From positions 259,708 to 303,357 of the forward strand of contig NZ_LUTV01000006.1 of assembly GCF_001646945.1 (NCBI RefSeq): DNA of 43,650 nt. The letters are read 5' to 3'. A program made the position numbers and the translations under genes. Of the stretch, positions 1 through 7,125 are shown piece after piece. Positions within the stretch are counted from its first letter, which is position 1. The number at the start of each line of letters is the position of its first letter. This DNA is from Endozoicomonas ascidiicola (GTDB taxonomy: Bacteria; Pseudomonadota; Gammaproteobacteria; Pseudomonadales; Endozoicomonadaceae). The notes below the pieces were generated by a model. That model ran no database searches and was not told the origin of the DNA. It saw only the letters and a program-made list of their open reading frames with translations.

Positions 1-3
1 AAC

Positions 4-81
4 ATGAAAAAAATGGTGAAAGTATCATCAACGGGGTTAATCCGTCTTGATGATTTGAAAAAGGTTAAAAATGCAGCATAA
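4..81 (+). other. Short open frame at the window edge, possible gene 3' end
   Basis: The frame is open from the first base, has an ATG at 4 and ends at TAA 79-81. It would give a 25-residue lysine-rich peptide beginning MKKMVKV. It may be the tail of a gene that starts outside the window or a chance frame. No RBS or family signature can be seen, so no function is offered. Confidence 0.2.
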
Positions 82-176
82 ATGCCTTAAAAAGGCCTGA
101 ATATGAGTAAAGTGGAAAATTAAGGTCTAAATGCTGATCATTATTTGAGCGCTTTCAGGTTGGGCTGGTTTTAGGA

Positions 177-210
177 GAGCTAACCGGGCTATTCTCGGTC
201 AGCCTCCTAG
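177..210. mobile_element. Possible IS1182-like right end abutting CTAG
   Basis: The bases ending in CAGCCTC followed by CTAG (207-210) match the right terminus of the complete IS1182-like element at 28530-28540, which also reads CAGCCTC then CTAG. The inner bases (TTCTCGGT against AAGTCCGA) differ, so this would be a different member whose body lies left of the window. An imperfect hairpin (CTAACCGGG, CTATT, CTCGGTCAG) covers the same bases. This is suggestive similarity only. Confidence 0.3.
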
Positions 211-245
211 ACGACCTTTAATGTTTAATAAAAAACCACTCTCTT

Positions 246-1436
246 CTATAGTTGCTGATACCACGCGCCCAGTAACTCCCGCTCCTCATCCGTCATTCCG
301 GTCCGGTTCGCCAGAGGCATTATCTGTGTCTGTACCGATTGGCTGTAGACTTTATCAGCCACCCGCTGGATGGAATCATAATCACTAAATTCCAAACCAC
401 CTGGTGCTGACTTAAACAGAGGATCTGTCGGCTGACCCGAGTGACAAGAAGAACAGCGGTTAAGCACCACTTCCACAATATCATCATGATTAACCACTGC
501 TTGCTGCGCAATATCAGGGGGTGACTGGGTCATCTGTGGACGATTAACAAAAGCAAGAGTCAGCATAACAACCGCTGCCGCCGGCCAAAGCCAGGTAAGC
601 ACAGCGCCCTGATTTCTCTTATTAAAGAAATGGCGCACCATCACAGAGGCCAGTGCCAGTGCCGCAAGAATTAACCAGTTCCACTCGCTGCCATAGGTCA
701 TCGCATAGTGACCACTGATCATGATAAACAACAGTGGAAGTGTGAAATAATTATTATGCCGTGAACGTTTCAATGCATGTTCCGCTATGGCAGCATCAAA
801 GCTGGTATCACCATTTTCCGCCGCAGCCACCAGCTTCCTCTGGGATGGAATGATCACGAAGAACACGTTCCCCACCATCATCGTCCCAATCAGCGCACCA
901 ACGTGAATATAAGACGCACGATCGCTGAATAGTTGTGCATATCCCCAGGCAGCAAACACGATCAAACTGAACAACAACAGACCAAACAGCAACTCCTGCT
1001 TGAACAGGGGTGTTTTGCACAACCCATCATAGACCAGCCAGCCGATCATCAGGCTGAAAGCACTGACACCAATAGCAGCTTCAGGGCTCAACACCGACTG
1101 GCTCGACAGTAGATAACTTTCAGCGCCCCAGTAATAGATAATTGCCAGTAACCCCATTCCACTGAGCCAGGTCACATAGGCTTCCCACTTAAACCAGTGC
1201 AATGTTTTCGGTAGTTTTTCCGGCGCCAGATGGTATTTATTGATTTCGTAAAAGCCACCACCATGCACGGCCCAGAGCTCGCCTTTGATGCCCTTTTTCT
1301 GCTTATCACCCGGCGCACTTTCCAGCCGACCTTCCAGCCAGTTGAAGTAAAAGGAGGCTCCAATCCACGCAACACCCGCGGTTACATGTAACCAGCGGAA
1401 CAGCAGGTTTAACCATTCCTGAATATACGATTCCAT
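246..1436 (-). CDS. puuD: Urate oxidase PuuD, membrane protein with C-terminal cytochrome c domain
   Basis: This 396-residue protein oxidises urate to 5-hydroxyisourate at the inner membrane and is unrelated to soluble uricase. The N-terminal part has about eight hydrophobic membrane segments. The C-terminal part is a small cytochrome c domain with the haem-binding CSSCH at residues 328-332 and a candidate axial Met in the later IMPL motif. That is the known PuuD architecture, in which electrons go to the respiratory chain rather than forming H2O2. It is the last gene of the alc-uraD-uraH-allA-guaD-puuD operon, and its ATG overlaps the guaD stop by one base (TAATG), suggesting translational coupling. 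The family call rests on architecture and on neighbours that process its product. Confidence 0.93.
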   Translation of the reverse strand: MESYIQEWLNLLFRWLHVTAGVAWIGASFYFNWLEGRLESAPGDKQKKGIKGELWAVHGGGFYEINKYHLAPEKLPKTLHWFKWEAYVTWLSGMGLLAIIYYWGAESYLLSSQSVLSPEAAIGVSAFSLMIGWLVYDGLCKTPLFKQELLFGLLLFSLIVFAAWGYAQLFSDRASYIHVGALIGTMMVGNVFFVIIPSQRKLVAAAENGDTSFDAAIAEHALKRSRHNNYFTLPLLFIMISGHYAMTYGSEWNWLILAALALASVMVRHFFNKRNQGAVLTWLWPAAAVVMLTLAFVNRPQMTQSPPDIAQQAVVNHDDIVEVVLNRCSSCHSGQPTDPLFKSAPGGLEFSDYDSIQRVADKVYSQSVQTQIMPLANRTGMTDEERELLGAWYQQL

Positions 1437-2743
1437 TAACTGTCTCTCCCGTGAGCTACCTGTCCCATAATGATGGTTTGCTCGATCACTCGATCGTCAC
1501 CCATCACCATCAGAACGCCTAACAGCTCTTCTATTGTTTTTGTTTTACCGGATCGAAATGCCAGCATGGGTGTGGCGGTTGGGTCGAGCACCAGAAAATC
1601 TGCCTCATTACCGGGTTTGAAACTACCAATCCGGTTTTCAAGATGCAGCGCTCTGGCGCCCCCCAGAGTAGCCAGGTAGAAAGCTTGAAGAGGCGAGATG
1701 GATTGCCCGCTCAACTGAGATACCTGATAAGCGTCTTTCATAGTATTAAGCAGACAAAGACTGGTACCACCGCCAACATCTGTGCCCAGGCCCGTTTTCA
1801 CACCGGTCTCCTGAGCTTTGGACAGATTAAATAATCCACTCCCAAGAAAGAGGTTTGAACCGGGACAGAACGCCACGGAAGAGTCGGATTCGGCCAGTCT
1901 ATCCCAGCTGTGATCACACAAATGAATGGAGTGAGCAAACACCGATCGCTTACCTAACAACCCATGATCATCATAAACCCCGAGATAACTGTCACTGGTC
2001 GTAAACAATTCCTGGACCCACTCCACTTCCTTAGGGTTCTCGGACATGTGCGTGTGCAGATAAAGGCCATCAAACTCCTGTAACAACTGCCCGGCGAGAG
2101 TTAGCTGCTCTGGAGTGGAGGTTGGCGCGAATCGCGGTGTGACTGCATAGGACAATCGATCGACACCATGCCAGCGCTCAATCAACGCCTTACTGTCCTG
2201 ATAGCTGCTGTCGGCAGTGTCCAGAAGGTATTCTGGCGCATTGCGATCCATCATCACTTTGCCGCAGATCATTCGTAGATTTCGTTTCTTGGCTTCAGCA
2301 AAAAAGGCGTCTACTGACGTAGGATCAACGGTACCAAACACCAGCGCTGTGGTGGTTCCATGGGAAAGACTCTGATCCAGAAAGAAACTGGCAACTTGAT
2401 CTGCATAATCCCGATTTTCAAACTGTTTCTCTGCCGGAAACGTGTATTGTTCCAGCCAGTCCAAAAGCTGTACACCACAACCGGCCAACACTTCCAGTTG
2501 TGGATAATGAACATGGGTATCGATAAAACCGGGAACTAACAAACGGCCGGGCAACTCTTTAATTTCGCAACCTTCTGGCAAATCACCCTGCAAATCACTG
2601 GCCATACCGCAGGCGACAATATATCCATCACGTACCAGTAGTGCACCATTCTCGACATATTCCCAGGCCTGTTCTGCCGGCGCAGAAGCCGGGTCGTCCA
2701 GAAAATGCAGTACTGATGCTTTCCATAACACTGAGCTACTCAT
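1436..2743 (-). CDS. guaD: Guanine deaminase
   Basis: This 435-residue amidohydrolase converts guanine to xanthine and ammonia, feeding the xanthine dehydrogenase encoded nearby. Visible metal-site motifs in order are DTHVHYP near residue 75, LHTHMSE near 230, AHSIHLCD near 270 and GTDVGGG near 320. These match the His-x-His, His, His and Asp pattern of the GuaD branch of the metal-dependent hydrolases. The length is normal for bacterial GuaD (about 430-440). The start overlaps the allA stop by four bases (ATGA), and the stop overlaps the puuD start, so it sits tightly inside the operon. Confidence 0.95.
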   Translation of the reverse strand: MSSSVLWKASVLHFLDDPASAPAEQAWEYVENGALLVRDGYIVACGMASDLQGDLPEGCEIKELPGRLLVPGFIDTHVHYPQLEVLAGCGVQLLDWLEQYTFPAEKQFENRDYADQVASFFLDQSLSHGTTTALVFGTVDPTSVDAFFAEAKKRNLRMICGKVMMDRNAPEYLLDTADSSYQDSKALIERWHGVDRLSYAVTPRFAPTSTPEQLTLAGQLLQEFDGLYLHTHMSENPKEVEWVQELFTTSDSYLGVYDDHGLLGKRSVFAHSIHLCDHSWDRLAESDSSVAFCPGSNLFLGSGLFNLSKAQETGVKTGLGTDVGGGTSLCLLNTMKDAYQVSQLSGQSISPLQAFYLATLGGARALHLENRIGSFKPGNEADFLVLDPTATPMLAFRSGKTKTIEELLGVLMVMGDDRVIEQTIIMGQVAHGRDS

Positions 2744-3285
2744 AACGACACCTCGACGGTATAAACAACGTCCTTGGCAAAAGGTACTTCGTCACAGTTA
2801 TGCCCTGGCCCATTTCTATCCACCACCATAAAAGAGCGTCCCTGCCCCACTGACAGCAGCGGGTGATGCCAAACACCGGGGTGATACGTCACACCCTGTT
2901 CTCCGTTTGTGATAAAGCAGCGCAGTGTCGTTAAATCAGGCCGGTCGCCATCCCTTTCTTCTGAAACGCCTTCTGAAGAGTCTTCTGCCACTACAACGAG
3001 AAACGGCTGTTTTTCCAGCGGCATAAAACTCTGGCTGCCCAGCGGGTGTCGTTCCAGCAAATCCAGTGTAAAGGGCATTGCTACAGCCGAGGTGTGGTAG
3101 ATGTGAATACCAACATACCCATCGTCGTCGATCTGAATTTTCGTCAGATGCGGAAATTTCTGACAACGCCCCTGATTAATCCTGACGGCATTGCCTTTCG
3201 CTTCAATAACATCGCCAAAAGGCTCAAACGCTTCAGAGGTCAACGGCTCGACGTTGACACTATTTACGGATAACTGCTTTTCCAT
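2740..3285 (-). CDS. allA: Ureidoglycolate lyase
   Basis: The product splits ureidoglycolate into glyoxylate and urea, the last step of the pathway encoded here. The AllA cupin-type fold is indicated by EAFEPFGDVI near the N-terminus and by a C-terminal HPGVWHHPL metal/substrate motif. The start is placed at ATG 3285 (MEKQLS, 181 residues) because an AAGAAG purine run lies about 7 bases before it. Upstream in-frame ATGs at 3309 and 3291 have worse spacing. The length is slightly above E. coli AllA (about 160), because of an acidic insertion containing SSEGVSEERDGDR. It overlaps guaD by four bases. Confidence 0.92.
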   Translation of the reverse strand: MEKQLSVNSVNVEPLTSEAFEPFGDVIEAKGNAVRINQGRCQKFPHLTKIQIDDDGYVGIHIYHTSAVAMPFTLDLLERHPLGSQSFMPLEKQPFLVVVAEDSSEGVSEERDGDRPDLTTLRCFITNGEQGVTYHPGVWHHPLLSVGQGRSFMVVDRNGPGHNCDEVPFAKDVVYTVEVSL

Positions 3286-3330
3286 TGTCATTCTTCTTAT
3301 TATTTTCAAAACATCGAATTCGAGGAAGTG

Positions 3331-3669
3331 CTAACTACCCCGGTAGGTCGAATAACCATAGGATGACAGTAATAATGGCACATGGTGGTGACGATCATCG
3401 GACACTTCAAACATCACTACTACCTCGGGGTAAAAACAAGGGAGACTGATCCTTTGATAGTAATCTCCCGTCATAAACGTCAGTCGATAGACGCCTTTCT
3501 TCAGATTACTTACTGTCGATGCCAGAGCACTGATACGACCATCAGCATCTGTTATACCCTGACCAACTGCCTCCCATATGTCGTTATTTTGAGTTTCCAG
3601 TTTTACCTCAACGCCGGCAGCGGGGGCTCCACTGACAGTGTCTAATATATGCGTACTGATGCCGGTCAT
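3331..3669 (-). CDS. uraH: 5-hydroxyisourate hydrolase (transthyretin-related)
   Basis: This 112-residue protein hydrolyses 5-hydroxyisourate, the PuuD product, to OHCU. It begins with the family's ISTHILDTVSGAPAAGV stretch and ends in the diagnostic C-terminal tetrapeptide YRGS, which separates these enzymes from true transthyretins. No signal peptide is present, so it is cytoplasmic. It lies six bases after uraD and 45 bases before allA in the same operon. Length and motifs are typical. Confidence 0.96.
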   Translation of the reverse strand: MTGISTHILDTVSGAPAAGVEVKLETQNNDIWEAVGQGITDADGRISALASTVSNLKKGVYRLTFMTGDYYQRISLPCFYPEVVVMFEVSDDRHHHVPLLLSSYGYSTYRGS

Positions 3670-3675
3670 AATTTT

Positions 3676-4203
3676 TTATGCCTCCGATATTGAAGCGGGC
3701 AATGTAACCAGCTTATTCAGCCGGATGCGGGTGATTTTATGCTGCTCTGCTGCTGCGACAACCAATTCTTCGCCCACATTATTGATCAGTCGAGACTGCA
3801 GCAGGCCAAGCATTTCATCAGCAGATTTACCAGTAGCGCACACAATAAAGATATAACCGAAGCGCGCCTCGTACTCTTTATTGCCTTCAGCCAATGCCTG
3901 TAAAACATCATCATTGGCAGCCTTCACGCCGGACTGTTCATGACCCGCCATCTGTTGAGTATTGCCGTATTTTTCTTTCAAACTGCTGACATCCCCAATT
4001 TTCGGATGCCCATCAAACGCCTGCAGAAAATCAGACTGATCACACTTGGCCCATAGCTCATCAGCAACCGTTAACAAACCTTCAACATTGGCAAACGGTC
4101 TCGACTGCACCATTCCTTTTACCCACCTTTCGCTAGCGCAGCACTGACGAAACAAAGATGATGCGTCAACAACAGCCAATGTATTCAGGTCACTCAGCGT
4201 CAT
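3676..4203 (-). CDS. uraD: OHCU decarboxylase
   Basis: The 175-residue product decarboxylates 2-oxo-4-hydroxy-4-carboxy-5-ureidoimidazoline stereospecifically to S-allantoin. The catalytic HPKIGD motif (His near residue 69), the following EQSG segment and the FIVCATGKSA segment are all present, as expected for the family. Its ATG overlaps the alc stop by four bases. It lies directly before uraH, the enzyme supplying its substrate, so the three steps urate to allantoin are encoded in one transcript. Confidence 0.95.
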   Translation of the reverse strand: MTLSDLNTLAVVDASSLFRQCCASERWVKGMVQSRPFANVEGLLTVADELWAKCDQSDFLQAFDGHPKIGDVSSLKEKYGNTQQMAGHEQSGVKAANDDVLQALAEGNKEYEARFGYIFIVCATGKSADEMLGLLQSRLINNVGEELVVAAAEQHKITRIRLNKLVTLPASISEA

Positions 4204-5222
4204 TGTTCGCCCTCTGGATAACCCACCAGCCGAAGTCTGGAAACACCACCGTCGGGATAAATAGACAACCGAACATGAGTGTAAGCCGTCGTGTTATTTT
4301 CCAACTGCGACATAAACGGGTGGTTACGATGAGCATGTAACTTTTGCACCGGAAGGATCGTCTGCCAATGAACACTGTCATCAGGCAATTCACCAATGAA
4401 GTAACAACCTTCCAATGTGCAACTGTCTGGGTAGTTACCTTTAAAATGCAACGTATCTACTTCAACCCGGGAAATAGTGCCAGCGGTTGCCAGCTTCACA
4501 ATCATCCAGTCATTACCACCACCGCGGCGTCGTTTGGTTTCCCATCCATCATGCATATCTGAACCGCGTCCGGGCATCAGCAGATTCTGCATAGGGCTAA
4601 AGAATGAATCGCTACAGGCCACAGATCTTGCTCCAGTCATCAGAGATGCCAGATCAACGGGCTCTCCTGTCAATCGGAATGGAGTATTAAAAGGGATCGT
4701 ACCATAAACTCGGAAGCGGGCCACACCACCATCAGGAAAGATCTTCAACCGAATATGGCTTGCCTTTATCGGCTGGTCAAAACTCAATAAATTTCGATAA
4801 TCCGCCTGAACCTGAACCTGAACCTGAACCCGATCCGTTAACGGCTGCCATTCACTCTGCTCATCAGGATCAACGTCACTGTCCATGTATTCCAACTGAA
4901 CGGCACCCGGCGCGTTCCCTTTGAAATGCCGGGTATCGACCTCAACCGCTTCCACTAACCCAGATGTCACCAGTCGAACAACAACCCAGTCATGGTCACC
5001 TGAACGACGCCGCCGGGATTCCCAACCATCCATCCATTTGCCATATGCAGTATACTTTTCCGGAAGGAAAACCGGCTCCTGTGACAGCAGTAAGTTATCT
5101 TTCTCTGCAAAGAAATCATCACTGGTAGCCAGTACATCAGCACCCAATGCTCTTGCTGCTAGATTGATACGGGTTTGTTGCCACAAATGGGCATCAGATT
5201 GATCATCAGGGGATGCACTCAT
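4200..5222 (-). CDS. alc: Allantoicase
   Basis: Allantoicase hydrolyses allantoate to ureidoglycolate and urea. The 340-residue protein contains the family's two repeated jelly-roll domains, each with a DGWESRRRR- or DGWETKRRR-type motif followed by a [D/N]DW segment and a VDT.HFKGN segment. The start is set at ATG 5222 (MSASPDD), which has AGGAAA upstream. The in-frame ATG at 5258 lies inside the palindromic operator and would make the operator part of the coding region. Domain one contains a run of alternating Val-Gln residues encoded by a perfect 6-bp tandem repeat. It is the first gene of the six-gene operon. Confidence 0.94.
   Translation of the reverse strand: MSASPDDQSDAHLWQQTRINLAARALGADVLATSDDFFAEKDNLLLSQEPVFLPEKYTAYGKWMDGWESRRRRSGDHDWVVVRLVTSGLVEAVEVDTRHFKGNAPGAVQLEYMDSDVDPDEQSEWQPLTDRVQVQVQVQADYRNLLSFDQPIKASHIRLKIFPDGGVARFRVYGTIPFNTPFRLTGEPVDLASLMTGARSVACSDSFFSPMQNLLMPGRGSDMHDGWETKRRRGGGNDWMIVKLATAGTISRVEVDTLHFKGNYPDSCTLEGCYFIGELPDDSVHWQTILPVQKLHAHRNHPFMSQLENNTTAYTHVRLSIYPDGGVSRLRLVGYPEGEQ
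4805..4828. repeat. Four tandem copies of CCTGAA inside alc
   Basis: Four perfect copies of the hexanucleotide CCTGAA lie in the alc coding region. On the minus strand they encode a Val-Gln dipeptide run between the two halves of the first domain. The unit is six bases, so copy-number change would alter loop length without shifting the frame. Confidence 0.9.
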
Positions 5223-5249
5223 GGGCGCAATTTCCTTTTTGTTATTTTT

Positions 5250-5267
5250 ATTGACCATATGGTCAAT
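5250..5267. promoter_or_regulatory. RutR-type operator between alc and puuE
   Basis: This is an 18-bp perfect palindrome with the core TTGACCATATGGTCAA. It matches the E. coli RutR box as I recall it (TTGACCAnnTGGTCAA). It lies between the divergent alc operon and puuE, 28 bases before the alc start and 58 before the puuE start, so one dimer could control both directions. A RutR-like regulator is encoded about 9 kb away. Binding is inferred. Confidence 0.8.
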
Positions 5268-5325
5268 TTTCTGAGACCTTTATGCCATAGAATAAGATGA
5301 CGAATCAATGCCAAGGGAGAAATTG

Positions 5326-6282
5326 ATGTCCACAAATTTTTCGGATTACCCCAGAGACCTTAAAGGCTATGGTCAACATCCTCCCAATCCTCACTGGCCT
5401 GAAAAGGCGAGAATCGCCGTACAGTTTGTCATTAACTATGAAGAAGGCGGTGAGAATTCTATTCTTCATGGTGACCAGGCATCGGAAGCATTTCTCTCTG
5501 AAATCATTGGTGCGCCAGCCCATCAAGGCATGCGTCATATCAGTATGGAATCTATTTACGAATACGGTTCCAGAGCAGGTTTCTGGCGACTGCACCGCAT
5601 GTTCACCACACGACAGATTCCCGTCACTGTCTATGGCGTCGCCATGGCGATGGAACGCAACCCTGAAGCCGTCAAAGCAATGCTGGACGCAGACTGGGAA
5701 ATCGCCAGCCACGGTTACCGCTGGATTGACTACCAATTTCACGACATTAATGAAGAACGTGAGCATATGAAAAAGGCCATCGACGTACATACCAAGCTGA
5801 CCGGCAAGCGTCCTCTTGGCTGGTACACCGGACGGTGCAGCCCGAATACCGAAAAACTGGTGGTGGAGGAAGGCGGGTTTCTTTATCACGCCGACAGCTA
5901 TGCTGACGACTTGCCCTATTGGGATAAACGATTCGGCAAACCTCAACTGGTGGTGCCCTACACACTGGACTGCAACGACATGCGGTTTGCCACAGCACAG
6001 GGTTTTAACAGCGGCGAACAATTCTTCCAATACCTGAAAGATACTTTTGACACGTTGTATGAAGAAGGTGAAGAGCAGCCCAAGATGATGTCCATAGGGC
6101 TACATTGTCGCCTTGCCGGTCGTCCGGGGCGTGCCGCCGCACTGGCTCGATTTATGGATTATGTTCAGTCAAAGTCGTCCGTTTGGCTTTGCACCCGTGA
6201 ACAGATTGCCCATCACTGGCACAAACAGCACCCCTACACGCTGGATATAGCCTTACCCGCAGACGAGGTGGCAAGTGCCTGA
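5326..6282 (+). CDS. puuE: Allantoinase PuuE (polysaccharide-deacetylase type)
   Basis: This cofactor-independent allantoinase opens S-allantoin to allantoate, the substrate of the divergently encoded allantoicase. The 318-residue protein has the polysaccharide-deacetylase-like fold of the PuuE family, with motifs such as VINYEEGGENS, HGYRWIDY and GWYTGRCSPNT. The start at 5326 is chosen because AGGGAG (5314-5319) lies six bases before it. The ATG at 5308 has no RBS. Its stop is shared in a 20-bp palindrome with the stop of convergent xdhC. Confidence 0.95.
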   Translation: MSTNFSDYPRDLKGYGQHPPNPHWPEKARIAVQFVINYEEGGENSILHGDQASEAFLSEIIGAPAHQGMRHISMESIYEYGSRAGFWRLHRMFTTRQIPVTVYGVAMAMERNPEAVKAMLDADWEIASHGYRWIDYQFHDINEEREHMKKAIDVHTKLTGKRPLGWYTGRCSPNTEKLVVEEGGFLYHADSYADDLPYWDKRFGKPQLVVPYTLDCNDMRFATAQGFNSGEQFFQYLKDTFDTLYEEGEEQPKMMSIGLHCRLAGRPGRAAALARFMDYVQSKSSVWLCTREQIAHHWHKQHPYTLDIALPADEVASA

Positions 6283-6292
6283 TCAGGCACTT
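6273..6292. terminator. 20-bp palindrome spanning both stop codons of puuE and xdhC
   Basis: AAGTGCCTGATCAGGCACTT is a perfect palindrome whose centre TGA|TCA is the puuE stop on one strand and the xdhC stop on the other. Transcripts in either direction could fold a GTGCC/GGCAC hairpin. On the plus strand it is followed by TTTCTTC. It may work as a weak bidirectional terminator, but no long U tract is present. Confidence 0.5.
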
Positions 6293-7125
6293 TCTTCAAC
6301 CAGAAGGCTTTTCAGTTCCTGCCAGGGAATTCCTTGCCGCTTCTGCACCTGCTGACTCCTTGAACCGTTGACCATTGCCAGTATTTCACCGGCAATGGCG
6401 ATGGCTATTTCAGGCGGTGTACGACCCCCCACCTGTTCCAGACCCACTGGGCTGCGCATATGCTGAACTTGCTCCTCAGTGAAAATATCTCTATGAGCCA
6501 ATCGCTGTCGAAACCGCCGCGCTTTGGTTTTTGAACCAATCACGCCAAGCCAGGCGCTGTCATTTTTTTTGAGTACCGCTTCGGTTATCCCGTAGTCCAG
6601 CTGATGATTGTGAGTAACTACCAAGGCATAAACGCCTGCAGGCAACTGCTCAACTGCCAACTCCGGCTCATCACAAACGACAGCCGTCACATTGGAAGGC
6701 AGAGATTCAGGAAAAAGCTCTGCCCGGTTATCAATCCAGGTGATACGACAATTCAATGGTGACAGCACATGCACAACAGCTTTACCAACATGACCCGCAC
6801 CAAAGAGCGCAATATGCAATGGACTGCCGGCAATCGGCTCCAGTAAAACATTCACACTGCCACCACAACACTGGCCAAGTTTTGGCCCAAGAGGAAAGTG
6901 GTCAAGTACTGGCTCTTTATCATCGGCGATCAACATCTCTCTGGCTTTTTGCACCAACAAAAACTCAAGATGGCCGCCACCAATGGTGTCGAATGCCTGA
7001 TCCGCTGTCACCAGCATTTTACTGCCAGACTTTCTTGGCGCTGAACCGGCACTGCCCAGTATCGTTATCAAGACACCCGATTGACCACTTTTCCGAAGCG
7101 CTGATAATGCATCAATCCAACTCAT
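6283..7125 (-). CDS. xdhC: Xanthine dehydrogenase accessory protein XdhC
   Basis: XdhC binds molybdenum cofactor and inserts its sulfurated form into XdhB; it is not part of the final enzyme. The 280-residue protein has the CCGGSVNV motif typical of the N-terminal XdhC/CoxI domain (near residue 88) and a GAGHVGKAV Rossmann motif near 110. It ends with the conserved GGRTPPEIAIAIAGEI segment. Its start overlaps the xdhB stop by four bases, so it is the third gene of xdhABC. It is convergent with puuE with no spacing. Confidence 0.94.
   Translation of the reverse strand: MSWIDALSALRKSGQSGVLITILGSAGSAPRKSGSKMLVTADQAFDTIGGGHLEFLLVQKAREMLIADDKEPVLDHFPLGPKLGQCCGGSVNVLLEPIAGSPLHIALFGAGHVGKAVVHVLSPLNCRITWIDNRAELFPESLPSNVTAVVCDEPELAVEQLPAGVYALVVTHNHQLDYGITEAVLKKNDSAWLGVIGSKTKARRFRQRLAHRDIFTEEQVQHMRSPVGLEQVGGRTPPEIAIAIAGEILAMVNGSRSQQVQKRQGIPWQELKSLLVEESA

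Noticed and set aside
5223-5258. Upstream ATG as start of alc
   Set aside because: It lies inside the palindromic operator, and the added residues are not conserved. The next ATG has an RBS.
5305-6030. 241-codon minus-strand frame opposite puuE
   Set aside because: It is a shadow of the well-supported puuE gene and lacks its own signals.
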